Source: Kitasatospora kifunensis (GTDB lineage Bacteria > Actinomycetota > Actinomycetes > Streptomycetales > Streptomycetaceae). From it: 64,000 bases of DNA. Below are positions 38,040 to 46,786 of the stretch, piece by piece (the first letter of the stretch is position 1; each line of letters begins with the position of its first letter). The position numbers were made by a program, and so were the translations under genes. The stretch covers positions 1,364,001 to 1,428,000 of the forward strand of contig NZ_JACHJV010000001.1 in the NCBI RefSeq assembly GCF_014203855.1, read 5' to 3'. The notes under the pieces are model-generated. The model was not told where the DNA came from. It was given only the letters and a program-made list of their open reading frames with translations, and did no database searches.

Positions 38040-38930
38040 TCAGCCGTCAAATCTCCGCTCCGGCTGCTCCGACAGAGCCGGGCGGCTTCGCCACCACTTC
38101 CTGCTCCGCACCATGGCCAGGTTCTCCCCAACGGTGACGGTCAGCGGGTCGCTCGGCCCCAAGTGGCCTCGGCACAGGTCCAGATTGCTCTGGCAGCAGG
38201 CGACGGCCCGCTTTCGGTCACCCGCCGCCACGTAGGCGAAGAGCAGGTTGTTGCGCCGCTCGATGGTGTGCCGGGCCCCCGTCCCCAGGGCCCGCTCGCT
38301 CAGCAGCACGTTCTCCTCGTGGAGGGCGATCGCCCGCTCGTGCCGGCCGGCCCGCGAGCAGTGGTTCGCGAGGTTGTTCCGGAAGGCCAAGGTCCTGGCG
38401 TGCTCGGCGCCGAGCGCCCGCCGCGCGTCGGCGAGGTTCAACTCCTGCACCGCTATCGCCTCGTCCAACTCGCCGCCGGCCCCCAGGACCTCGCCGAGCT
38501 CATTGCGAAAGACCAGGGTGGCCAGGGCAGTTGTGCCGTGGTGCCGGGCGGCCTGCTGGACGACGTGCTGGAGCAGGATGACGGCGGCCAGATGCTCTCC
38601 ACCGTCGGAGAACTGCCAGGCCAGGTCCTTGCGGTAGTCCAGCGTGCTGAGACTCGTCACCTCGTCCTTGGCCATGCTGCTGGCTCGGATGACCGCCTGG
38701 GTGAGCGGGGCGTGCTGCCGGGAGTTCTGCCCGTCCGGCCGGGAGGCCTGCGGGTCTTGCTCAGGACGATCCTTGCGCCAGGCCACCGCCGACTCCTCAC
38801 CCGTTCCAGTCGAATCGACCAACTCGACGGCAACAGCTGCTCGGTGCCGCGCGTGTTCATCGCCGAGTTCCAATGTCCAGCGTGGAGCCCCTGGTTCGCA
38901 ACGGTTCCGCGCAGTCATCCGCGCGGTCAT
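38040..38930 (-). CDS. Tetratricopeptide-repeat protein
   Basis: About 296 aa from ATG 38930, 8 nt after the hydrolase stop; a later ATG at 38918 is possible and no ribosome site decides. Helical repeats of the 42-residue TPR_10/TPR_12 kind: RRALGAEHARTLAFRNNLANHCSRAGRHERAIALHEENVLLSERALG... These occur at the C-terminus of NB-ARC regulators in Streptomyces, but no NTPase domain is present, so it may be an orphan repeat module. Function unknown. Confidence 0.65.
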   Translation of the reverse strand: MTARMTARNRCEPGAPRWTLELGDEHARHRAAVAVELVDSTGTGEESAVAWRKDRPEQDPQASRPDGQNSRQHAPLTQAVIRASSMAKDEVTSLSTLDYRKDLAWQFSDGGEHLAAVILLQHVVQQAARHHGTTALATLVFRNELGEVLGAGGELDEAIAVQELNLADARRALGAEHARTLAFRNNLANHCSRAGRHERAIALHEENVLLSERALGTGARHTIERRNNLLFAYVAAGDRKRAVACCQSNLDLCRGHLGPSDPLTVTVGENLAMVRSRKWWRSRPALSEQPERRFDG

Positions 38931-38938
38931 CCGCGCAG

Positions 38939-40018
38939 TCAGGAGGTCTGCCGGTACGGGCGCAGGAAGTCGTGAACGGCCTGGAGCGCCGACGGGGCGA
39001 GCGGCTGGCCGTTCAGCGCAGTCCCCGCCGGGTGCAGGAAGTGGTCCAGCCCCGGCAGCACCCGCAGGCCGGGCCCGGTGCTGTCGGCACCCGCCAGCGC
39101 GGCGAGCAGCGGGGGCGTGGTCGCGCACGGCACGTTGGTGTCGGCCGTCCCGCAGGTGACCAGTACCCGGGTGCCGGCGGGCAGTTCGCGAGCGATGTCG
39201 GGCGGGTAGACCGCGTCGTCGGTGCGGGTGTAGCGGCCGCTGATCGGGCCGAGGACGGCGTCCATGAGCTGGGCGAGCGGGGGGAGCAGCCCGCTGGTGT
39301 CCACCGGTCGACCGGCCCGGAAGTCGGCGATCACCTGGTCGAGCGCGGTCTTGTTCGCCTGTGCCTGAGCGGCCGTCAGCTGCCCGGCCGCGACGAGTTG
39401 GTCGAGTTGTCCGGCGAGTTGGGCGTCGAGCGAGTCCAGCAGGTGCTGGTCCTGGGGTTCGAGCAGGGCCAGGCCGGCGGGTGCGGGGTGCACCTCGCGG
39501 GCCAACAGCAGGGCGCGCAGGCCGCCTTCGCTGTGCCCGGCGATCAGCAGCGCATGCGGGTCGGCCTCGGGCTGCTCGCTCAGTTCGGTGTAGGCGGCCT
39601 CGGCCTGGCGGGTGAAGGCGGCCATGTCGAGCCGGCCGGGGTCCTGTTGGAAGGCGCCGAGGCCGGTCTGCCCGGTGCCGTACTTGTCGAAGCGCAGCGT
39701 CATCACCCCGTCCGCGCCGAAGGCGTCCGCAAGCCGCGCGATGGTGCCGGGCAGGATGGCAGGCGGCTGGTTGCCGTCCCGGTCGGTGGGGCCGCTGCCG
39801 GGCAGCAGTAACGCGGCGGCCAGCCGCCGCCCTGCGCGGTGGGCGGGGATGTGGACGGTGCCGTAGGTGGTCGTGCCGGCCACGGTGAACCGCAGCTGGC
39901 GGTCGGCGGCGGGCACCAGCCGGCCCTGAGCGGGCGCGGCGGTGGCGGCGGTGACCGAGAGGGTGGTGGCGGCGGTCAGCGCCAGCAGGGTGGACAGGGC
40001 GCGAGTGGGCCAACGCAT
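38939..40018 (-). CDS. Secreted alpha/beta-hydrolase
   Basis: 359 aa with a signal peptide (RALSTLLALTAATTLSVTAATAAPAQG). LLLPGSGPTDRDGNQP forms the oxyanion strand-turn, AGHSEGGLRALLLA the nucleophile elbow, CGTADTNVPC the acid region and GLDHFLHPAG the catalytic His. Of the serine aminopeptidase S33/BAAT-like hydrolase type found in secreted esterases. Upstream is TTCTATAACTAGTAG, an AT-rich, partly dyad promoter region. Confidence 0.85.
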   Translation of the reverse strand: MRWPTRALSTLLALTAATTLSVTAATAAPAQGRLVPAADRQLRFTVAGTTTYGTVHIPAHRAGRRLAAALLLPGSGPTDRDGNQPPAILPGTIARLADAFGADGVMTLRFDKYGTGQTGLGAFQQDPGRLDMAAFTRQAEAAYTELSEQPEADPHALLIAGHSEGGLRALLLAREVHPAPAGLALLEPQDQHLLDSLDAQLAGQLDQLVAAGQLTAAQAQANKTALDQVIADFRAGRPVDTSGLLPPLAQLMDAVLGPISGRYTRTDDAVYPPDIARELPAGTRVLVTCGTADTNVPCATTPPLLAALAGADSTGPGLRVLPGLDHFLHPAGTALNGQPLAPSALQAVHDFLRPYRQTS

Positions 40019-40150
40019 GGATGTCTCCGGGCAGGTAGGAGTGTGTCATCGCTTTGCTCTACTAGTTATAGAACAAACCGACGCACCCGACAACGCTCCC
40101 TGACGCTCCGTCAACCACGCTCCGTCACCCGCTCCGTCACCCCAGCTCCG

Positions 40151-40780
40151 TCACCCCAGCTCCGACGGCAGCCCCCGCACACCGCGCGCGACCCAGCTCG
40201 GCAGCGCGAGGCCGAGCGCCCGGCAGTACGCGAGCACCCGCCAGCCCGTCGTACGCGCCGAGCGCACGGCGGCATCCGGCAGGCGCAGCGCGGCGGCGAT
40301 CTCCCGCTCGGTCCACCCCTGGTGGAGCAGCAGCAGGACGACCGCAGGGCGATCGCGCTCGGCCAGCGGGACGCCCGCCGACATGATCCCCTCGACCAGG
40401 CGCGCCGCCCCCTCGCCCAGGGCCAGCAGCGCGCCGCTCTGCCGGCGCAGCACCTGGCGCTCCATCGGGGTGAACCCGCCCCAGATGCCGTCGCTCTCCC
40501 CGTCGACCACCGCCTGCCGCAGGCAGGCCTCCCGCACCGGGCAGCAGCGGCAGACGCCCTTGGCCGCCGCCACTCGCGCGCCGTTGTCGACGACCTGCCC
40601 GGCTTCCGCGGCCGCGCTGCGCCCGCAGGCAAAGAAGAGCTCCGGGTCGACAAAACGACAAGCCGGCCCAACGGTGGCCCGCTCAGCCTCGCCCCCCAGG
40701 TAATCGCCCCCCTGATAGCCGCCCTGATAGCCGCCCTCCTGGTAGCCACCCCCGTGGTGCCTGACCGAAGACCGTGACAT
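40151..40780 (-). CDS. WhiB-family iron-sulfur regulator with C-terminal extension
   Basis: 209 aa. ATG 40780 has GAGGAGG 5 nt upstream. After a Gly/Tyr/Gln-rich repeat (GGYQEGGYQGGYQGGDYLGG), the Wbl domain has ACRF, then GVCRCCPVREACL (C-x2-C-x5-C) for a [4Fe-4S] cluster and the GIWGGFTPMER turn that contacts sigma factor. Unlike most Wbl proteins (about 80-130 aa), it continues with a helical region (LLLLHQGWTEREIAAALRLPDAAVRSARTTGW) that reads like a sigma-4/LuxR-type helix-turn-helix. Transcription factor; targets unknown. Confidence 0.88.
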   Translation of the reverse strand: MSRSSVRHHGGGYQEGGYQGGYQGGDYLGGEAERATVGPACRFVDPELFFACGRSAAAEAGQVVDNGARVAAAKGVCRCCPVREACLRQAVVDGESDGIWGGFTPMERQVLRRQSGALLALGEGAARLVEGIMSAGVPLAERDRPAVVLLLLHQGWTEREIAAALRLPDAAVRSARTTGWRVLAYCRALGLALPSWVARGVRGLPSELG

Positions 40781-41169
40781 CCCAGCCTCCTCGGCCCGAG
40801 TCCAACCGCACCGGCGATGCGGCCCCACCAGCTCTCACGGACCACCCGACCTGCGGGTTCACCACCGCCACGGCCACACCGCCGCCACAGCTCCGTCACA
40901 CCACCCCCGAACCCACCCCGCCTGTCCGCACCCACTCCCCTCTTCCCCCTACTCCCCCCTACTCCCTGTCCTCCTCTGATCGGGCGTCATGTCCGGCACG
41001 CCACGCCCGACGACGCACCGCCCAGGGCTGATCAGGTGAAGACGCCCCGGCCGGGGCGAGGCGGCTGCGGCTGCTCCGGATACCCCATACCAGCCGCGTG
41101 GGCCAGCGAGTGCAACATCACACCCGGTAACCCTGCTACGGCTTTGCCCAGGGGCACTAACCTGCCCCC
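40781..41169. other. Divergent intergenic region between wbl gene and mutA
   Basis: 389 nt, C-rich on the + strand. Holds the palindrome GCCCCGGCCGGGGC (41044-41057) and, 6 nt before mutA, TAACCT, a candidate -10 for a leaderless mutA mRNA. I looked for a cobalamin riboswitch here and saw none. Confidence 0.5.
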
Positions 41170-43065
41170 ATGACGGTCCCGCCCGAAGGGCTTCCCCTGG
41201 CCGCCGAGTTCCCGGATGCAAGCCGTGAGCAGTGGCGGCGCCTGGTCGAAGGCGTCCTGAGCAAGTCAGGTACGCAGCACGCCGCCGGAACACCGGCCGA
41301 GGACGCGCTGGCCAGCGCGCTCCAGGACGGGCTGCGCGCCCGTCCGCTGTACACCGCGCAGGACGCCCCCGCCCCGGCCGAGGCCGGCTACCCCGGCTTC
41401 CCGCCGTTCGTACGCGGCGGCCGCCCGCAGGGGTCGGCCGTGGCGGGCTGGGAGGTCCGGCAGTACCACGCCGACCCGAGCCCGGCGCGGACCGCTGAGG
41501 GCGTACTGGCCGACCTGGAGCACGGCGGCGGCTCGGTCTGGCTCGCGCTCGGCGCGGCCGGACTGCCGGTGTCGGCGCTGCCCGCGGTCCTCAAGGACGT
41601 CTACCTGGACCTCGCGGCCGTGGTGCTCGACGCCGGCCCGCAGACCACGGAGGCCGCCGAGCAGCTCTTCCAGGTCCTGGAGCAGCGTGCGGTCCCGAAC
41701 GAGGCGGCCACCGGCAACCTCGGCGCCGACCCGCTGGGCCTGCTCGCCCGCACCAATGAGTCCGCCGCCGACGCCACCACCACCCGCCTCGCCGAGGCCG
41801 CCGCGCTGGCCGTGCGCTGCCACCGCGACTACCCGGGCCTGCGCGCGCTGACCGTCGACGCCCTCGCCTACCACGACGCCGGCGCCTCCCCCGCCCAGGA
41901 GCTGGGTGCCGCGCTCGCCACCGGCGTCGCCTACCTGCGCGAGCTGACCGCCGCCGGCCTGTCCGTGGACGCGGCCGCCGGCCAGCTGGAGTTCCGCTTC
42001 GCCGCGACCGAGGACCAGTTCCTCACCATCGCCAAGTTCCGCGCCGCGCGCCGCCTGTGGGCCCGGGTCGCCGAGGTCAGCGGCGTCTCGCCGCAGGCCG
42101 CCGCGCAGCGCCAGCACGCCGTCACCTCGGCCGTGATGATGACCGCCCGCGACCCGTGGGTGAACATGCTGCGCACCACGGTGGCCACCCTGGCCGCCGG
42201 GGTCGGCGGCGCCGACGCGGTGACCGTGCTGCCGTTCGACAGCGCACTCGGGCTGCCGGACGCCTTCGCCCGCCGGATCGCCTGCAACACCCAGGCGATC
42301 CTGTTGGAGGAGTCGCACCTGGGCAAGGTGGTCGACCCGGCCGGCGGCTCCTGGTACGTGGAGCAGCTGACCGAGGAGCTGGCCCAGGCCGCCTGGGCCT
42401 GGTTCCAGGAGATCGAGCGGGCCGGCGGCCTGCGCGCCGCGCTGGACTCCGGGCTGATCGGAGAGACGATCGCCGCCACCTGGGCGGCCCGCTCGGCGCA
42501 GCTCGCCAAGCGGCGCGAGCCGGTCACCGGCGTCAGCGAGTTCCCCAACCTCGGCGAGCAGCCGCTGGTCCGCGAGCCGGCCCCGGCCCCGCTGGGCGGC
42601 GGCCTGCCCCGGGTGCGCCGGGCGCAGGCCTTCGAGGCGCTGCGGGACCGCTCGGACGCGCACCTGGCGGCCACCGGCAGCCGTCCCAAGCTCTTCCTGG
42701 CGGCGCTCGGCCCGGCGGCCGTGCACACCGCGCGGGCCACCTTCGCCGCCAACCTGATCCAGGCCGGCGGGATCGAGACGGTCCTGGCCGAGGGCACCGA
42801 AGCGGCCGCGCTGGCCGAGGCGTTCACCGCCAGCGGCGCGAGGACGGCCTGCCTGTGCTCCAGCGACAAGCTCTACGCGGAGCTGGGCGAGGCGGTGGCC
42901 GGCTCGCTGAAGGCGGCCGGCGCCACCGCCGTGCTGCTGGCCGGACGGCCCGGCGAGCAGCGCGAGGCCTACCAACGAGCCGGGGTGGACGAGTTCGTCT
43001 TCGCGGGCGGCGACGCGGTCGCGGTCCTGACCTCGCTCCTCGACCAGATCGGAGTGGCGCGATGA
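41170..43065 (+). CDS. mutA: Methylmalonyl-CoA mutase small (beta) subunit
   Basis: 631 aa. TIM-barrel substrate domain ([69 protein letters not shown]) and a cobalamin-domain-like C-terminus lacking the DxHxxG cobalamin motif, as expected of the non-catalytic subunit. Pairs with MutB, whose start overlaps its stop by 4 nt. Interconverts succinyl-CoA and methylmalonyl-CoA with MutB, disposing of propionyl units from valine breakdown (operon at 11-16.6 kb). Confidence 0.96.
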   Translation: MTVPPEGLPLAAEFPDASREQWRRLVEGVLSKSGTQHAAGTPAEDALASALQDGLRARPLYTAQDAPAPAEAGYPGFPPFVRGGRPQGSAVAGWEVRQYHADPSPARTAEGVLADLEHGGGSVWLALGAAGLPVSALPAVLKDVYLDLAAVVLDAGPQTTEAAEQLFQVLEQRAVPNEAATGNLGADPLGLLARTNESAADATTTRLAEAAALAVRCHRDYPGLRALTVDALAYHDAGASPAQELGAALATGVAYLRELTAAGLSVDAAAGQLEFRFAATEDQFLTIAKFRAARRLWARVAEVSGVSPQAAAQRQHAVTSAVMMTARDPWVNMLRTTVATLAAGVGGADAVTVLPFDSALGLPDAFARRIACNTQAILLEESHLGKVVDPAGGSWYVEQLTEELAQAAWAWFQEIERAGGLRAALDSGLIGETIAATWAARSAQLAKRREPVTGVSEFPNLGEQPLVREPAPAPLGGGLPRVRRAQAFEALRDRSDAHLAATGSRPKLFLAALGPAAVHTARATFAANLIQAGGIETVLAEGTEAAALAEAFTASGARTACLCSSDKLYAELGEAVAGSLKAAGATAVLLAGRPGEQREAYQRAGVDEFVFAGGDAVAVLTSLLDQIGVAR

Positions 43066-45263
43066 TCCCCGACTTCACCACCATCGGGCTCGACGGGGAC
43101 AAGGCTCCCCGGGCCACCGCCGAGCAGTGGCAGGCCGCTTGGCGCCAGGCCACCGGCAAGGACGTCGCCGAGCAGCTCTGGGAGACCCCGGAGGGCATCG
43201 GGGTCAAGCCGCTCTACACCGCCGAGGACCTGGCGGGCCTGGACTTCCTGGGCACCTACCCGGGCATCGCGCCCTACCTGCGCGGCCCGTACCCGACGAT
43301 GTACGTCAACCAGCCCTGGACGGTGCGCCAGTACGCGGGCTTCTCCACCGCCGAGGAGTCCAACGCGTTCTACCGCCGCAACCTGGCGGCCGGTCAGAAG
43401 GGCCTGTCGGTCGCCTTCGACCTGCCCACCCACCGCGGCTACGACAGCGACCACCCCCGGGTGACCGGCGACGTCGGCATGGCGGGCGTGGCGATCGACT
43501 CGATCTACGACATGCGCCAACTCTTCGACGGCATCCCGCTGGACAAGATGTCGGTGTCGATGACCATGAACGGCGCCGTACTGCCGGTGCTCGCGCTCTA
43601 CATCGTGGCGGCCGAGGAGCAGGGGGTGAAGCCGGAGCAGCTCGCGGGGACCATCCAGAACGACATCCTCAAGGAGTTCATGGTCCGCAACACCTACATC
43701 TACCCGCCGCTGCCCTCGATGCGGATCATCTCCGACATCTTCGCGTACACCTCGCAGAAGATGCCGCGCTACAACTCGATCTCCATCTCCGGCTACCACA
43801 TCCAGGAGGCCGGCGCGACGGCCGACCTGGAGCTCGCCTACACGCTGGCCGACGGCGTGGAGTACCTGCGGGCCGGGCTGGGAGCGGGACTTGACGTGGA
43901 CGCCTTCGCGCCGCGGCTCTCCTTCTTCTGGGCGATCGGGATGAACTTCTTCATGGAGGTCGCCAAGCTGCGCGCGGCCCGGCTGCTCTGGGCCAAGCTG
44001 GTCAAGCAGTTCGACCCGTCGAGCCCCAAGTCGCTCTCGCTGCGCACCCATTCGCAGACCTCGGGCTGGTCGCTGACCGCCCAGGACGTCTTCAACAACG
44101 TCACCCGCACCTGTGTGGAGGCGATGGCCGCCACCCAGGGCCACACCCAGTCGCTGCACACCAACGCGCTGGACGAGGCACTCGCGCTGCCCACCGACTT
44201 CTCCGCCCGGATCGCCCGCAACACCCAGCTGATGCTCCAACAGGAGTCGGGCACCTGCCGGGTGATCGACCCGTGGGGCGGCAGCGCCTACGTCGAGAAG
44301 CTCACCCACGACCTGGCCCGGCGCGCCTGGCAGCACATCCAGGAGGTGGAGGCGGCCGGCGGCATGGCCAAGGCCATCGACGCGGGCATCCCCAAGCTGC
44401 GCGTGGAGGAGGCCGCCGCCCGCACCCAGGCCCGGATCGACTCGGGGCGTCAGCCGGTGATCGGCGTCAACAAGTACCGGGTGGCCAACGACGAGCAGAT
44501 CGACGTGCTCAAGGTCGACAACTCCTCGGTGCGCGCCCAGCAGATCGAGAAGCTGCGCCGGCTGCGCGCCGAGCGCGACGAACTCGCCTGCCAGGACGCG
44601 CTGAACGCGCTGACCCGCTCCGCCGAGGCGGGCGCCGGCAGCTCGCTGGACGGCAACCTGCTGGCGCTCGCGGTGAACGCGGCCCGGGCCAAGGCCACCG
44701 TCGGCGAGATCTCGGACGCCCTGGAGAAGGTGTACGGGCGGCACTCCGGCCAGATCCGTACCATCTCCGGTGTGTACCGTGACGAAGCAGGAGCCTCCTC
44801 CACCGCCGTGCAGCGCACCCGCGACCTGGTCGAGAAGTTCGAGACCGCCGAAGGCCGTCGCCCGCGCATCCTGGTCGCCAAGATGGGCCAGGACGGCCAC
44901 GACCGCGGCCAGAAGGTGATCGCCACCGCCTTCGCCGACCTCGGCTTCACGGTGGACGTCGGCCCGCTCTTCCAGACCCCGGCCGAGGTGGCCCGCCAGG
45001 CGGTGGAGGCCGACGTGCACATCGTCGGCGTCTCCTCGCTGGCGGCCGGACACCTGACCCTGGTCCCGGCGCTGCGCGCCGAGTTGGCCGAGGCGGGTCG
45101 CGAGGACATCACCATCGTGGTCGGCGGCGTGATCCCGCCGCAGGACTTCGAGGCGCTGTACGCGGCCGGCGCCGCGGCGGTCTTCGGACCCGGCACGGTG
45201 ATCCCGGACGCCGCGTACGACCTGCTCGTCTCGCTCGCCGCCGACCTCGGCCACGAGCTGTAG
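43062..45263 (+). CDS. mutB: Methylmalonyl-CoA mutase large (alpha) subunit
   Basis: 733 aa, ATGA overlap with mutA. Catalytic TIM barrel with [50 protein letters not shown] and [20 protein letters not shown]-terminal adenosylcobalamin domain with [16 protein letters not shown] (DxHxxG) and GGVIPPQDF. Full length. Requires B12, consistent with cobF in the window, and reactivation by MeaB encoded 12 nt downstream. Confidence 0.98.
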   Translation: MIPDFTTIGLDGDKAPRATAEQWQAAWRQATGKDVAEQLWETPEGIGVKPLYTAEDLAGLDFLGTYPGIAPYLRGPYPTMYVNQPWTVRQYAGFSTAEESNAFYRRNLAAGQKGLSVAFDLPTHRGYDSDHPRVTGDVGMAGVAIDSIYDMRQLFDGIPLDKMSVSMTMNGAVLPVLALYIVAAEEQGVKPEQLAGTIQNDILKEFMVRNTYIYPPLPSMRIISDIFAYTSQKMPRYNSISISGYHIQEAGATADLELAYTLADGVEYLRAGLGAGLDVDAFAPRLSFFWAIGMNFFMEVAKLRAARLLWAKLVKQFDPSSPKSLSLRTHSQTSGWSLTAQDVFNNVTRTCVEAMAATQGHTQSLHTNALDEALALPTDFSARIARNTQLMLQQESGTCRVIDPWGGSAYVEKLTHDLARRAWQHIQEVEAAGGMAKAIDAGIPKLRVEEAAARTQARIDSGRQPVIGVNKYRVANDEQIDVLKVDNSSVRAQQIEKLRRLRAERDELACQDALNALTRSAEAGAGSSLDGNLLALAVNAARAKATVGEISDALEKVYGRHSGQIRTISGVYRDEAGASSTAVQRTRDLVEKFETAEGRRPRILVAKMGQDGHDRGQKVIATAFADLGFTVDVGPLFQTPAEVARQAVEADVHIVGVSSLAAGHLTLVPALRAELAEAGREDITIVVGGVIPPQDFEALYAAGAAAVFGPGTVIPDAAYDLLVSLAADLGHEL

Positions 45264-45275
45264 GCGGTCCGACCC

Positions 45276-46271
45276 ATGGCCCGCACGATCGATCTCGACC
45301 AGTACCGGCAGGGTGTGCTCGACGGCTCGCGCGCCTGGATCGCGCGGGCCATCACCCTGGTCGAATCCACCCGGCCCGACCACCGCGAGCTGGCCCAACG
45401 GCTGCTGGTCGACCTGCTGCCGCACTCCGGCAAGGCGGTGCGGGTCGGCATCACCGGCGTGCCCGGTGTCGGCAAGTCGACCTTCATCGAGGGCCTCGGC
45501 ACCCGGCTGACCGGTCGCGGCCACAAGGTGGCGGTGCTCGCCGTCGACCCCACCTCCAGCCGCACCGGCGGCTCCATCCTGGGCGACAAGACCCGGATGG
45601 AGAAGCTCTCCGCCGACCCGAACGCCTTCGTCCGCCCCTCCCCCACCTCCGGCACGCTCGGCGGCGTGGCCCGGGCCACCCGCGAGTCGATGGTGGTGAT
45701 GGAGGCGGCCGGCTATGACGTGGTGCTGGTCGAGACGGTCGGCGTCGGCCAGTCCGAGACGACGGTTGCGGGCATGGTCGACTCCTTCCTGCTGCTCACC
45801 CTGGCCCGCACCGGCGACCAACTCCAGGGCATCAAGAAGGGCGTCCTCGAACTCGCCGACCTGATCGCGGTCAACAAGGCCGACGGCCCGCACGACCGCG
45901 ACGCCAAGGCCGCCGCCCGCGAACTGGCCGGCGCCCTACGCCTGCTGCAAGCCCCGGACGCCGTCTGGACCCCACCGGTGCTCACCTGCAGCGGCCTCGA
46001 CGGCACCGGCCTGGACACCCTCTGGGAACGCCTCACCCAACACCGCGAACTCCTGGACGCCACCGGCGCGTTGACCGCCAAGCGCCGCGACCAGCAGGTC
46101 GCCTGGACCTGGGCCATGGTGCACGACCAGCTCTTCGCCCAACTCCACGAACACCCGGAAGTCCGGCGCCTGACCCCGGAGTTGGAACGCCAGGTCCGCG
46201 AGGGGACGCTGACGGCGACCCTGGCGGCACAACGCATCCTCAGCGAGTTCCGGATCCCCTCGTCGTCCTAG
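45276..46271 (+). CDS. meaB: MeaB/ArgK-type GTPase for methylmalonyl-CoA mutase
   Basis: 331 aa. G3E-family GTPase with P-loop GVPGVGKSTF, switch DPTSSRTGGSILGDKTRM, ETVGVGQSE and NKADGPHDRDAK. MeaB guards methylmalonyl-CoA mutase, gating cofactor loading and rescuing inactivated enzyme. Position after mutAB confirms the assignment. Confidence 0.96.
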   Translation: MARTIDLDQYRQGVLDGSRAWIARAITLVESTRPDHRELAQRLLVDLLPHSGKAVRVGITGVPGVGKSTFIEGLGTRLTGRGHKVAVLAVDPTSSRTGGSILGDKTRMEKLSADPNAFVRPSPTSGTLGGVARATRESMVVMEAAGYDVVLVETVGVGQSETTVAGMVDSFLLLTLARTGDQLQGIKKGVLELADLIAVNKADGPHDRDAKAAARELAGALRLLQAPDAVWTPPVLTCSGLDGTGLDTLWERLTQHRELLDATGALTAKRRDQQVAWTWAMVHDQLFAQLHEHPEVRRLTPELERQVREGTLTATLAAQRILSEFRIPSSS

Positions 46272-46325
46272 AGCCTGTCTCTCCGGTCAAGCTCAGAACC
46301 TGGTGAGGCGGCCGGCGGAAGCCGA

Positions 46326-46339
46326 CCGTCTATAGACGG
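46326..46339. promoter_or_regulatory. Perfect palindrome CCGTCTATAGACGG upstream of VOC gene
   Basis: 14-bp exact dyad, 29 nt before the ATG at 46369; likely an operator overlapping the promoter. Confidence 0.55.
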
Positions 46340-46368
46340 CAGCAGGCATTTGTGATCGGCTTGCGGGC

Positions 46369-46746
46369 ATGAGTTCCTTGATCCGCCATATCACTATTGA
46401 CTCCAGCGATCCCTATACGCTTGCGAACTTCTGGGCCCAGGCCCTGGATGGCTCACTCGCCGATGACGACATGCCCGGGGATCCGGAAGCCGTGGTCACG
46501 GCTGCGGCAGCCACCTTGCTGTTCGTCAGGGTCGGTGACCGCAAGACGGTCAAGAACCGTGTGCATCTGGACCTCCAACCCCAGGATCGCACCCGGGACG
46601 AGGAGGTCGAGCGCCTGCTCTCGCTCGGCGCCACGCTTCAGGGGGACCACCGAAGGCCTGACGGAACCGGTTGGGCAACGCTGCATGATCCCGAGGGCAA
46701 CGAGTTCTGCGTTGAGCGCAGTGCCACGGAGCGGGCCGGCGGTTGA
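46369..46746 (+). CDS. VOC-superfamily (glyoxalase-like) protein
   Basis: 125 aa. Begins IRHITIDSSDPYTLANFWAQALDG, with a second betaalphabeta unit VHLDLQPQDRTRDEEVERLLSLGAT and ends DPEGNEFCVE. Metal-ligand His and Glu are at the usual places. Typical of the Glyoxalase_6 group; substrate unknown. Ends 40 nt before the convergent lnt fusion gene. Confidence 0.88.
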   Translation: MSSLIRHITIDSSDPYTLANFWAQALDGSLADDDMPGDPEAVVTAAAATLLFVRVGDRKTVKNRVHLDLQPQDRTRDEEVERLLSLGATLQGDHRRPDGTGWATLHDPEGNEFCVERSATERAGG

Positions 46747-46786
46747 CGCCAGGCGGGGATGGCGCCCACGGCAAGGACGACGATGC

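Noticed and set aside
38026..38046. CAGCCGT triplet repeat after the TPR gene
   Set aside because: Too short to interpret; likely replication slippage.
40781..41169. Cobalamin riboswitch upstream of mutA
   Set aside because: No B12-box or matching conserved elements are visible, and the promoter appears leaderless.
42969..45893. 974-codon frame antisense to mutB and meaB
   Set aside because: Shadow of two unmistakable enzymes; low-complexity translation without a ribosome site.
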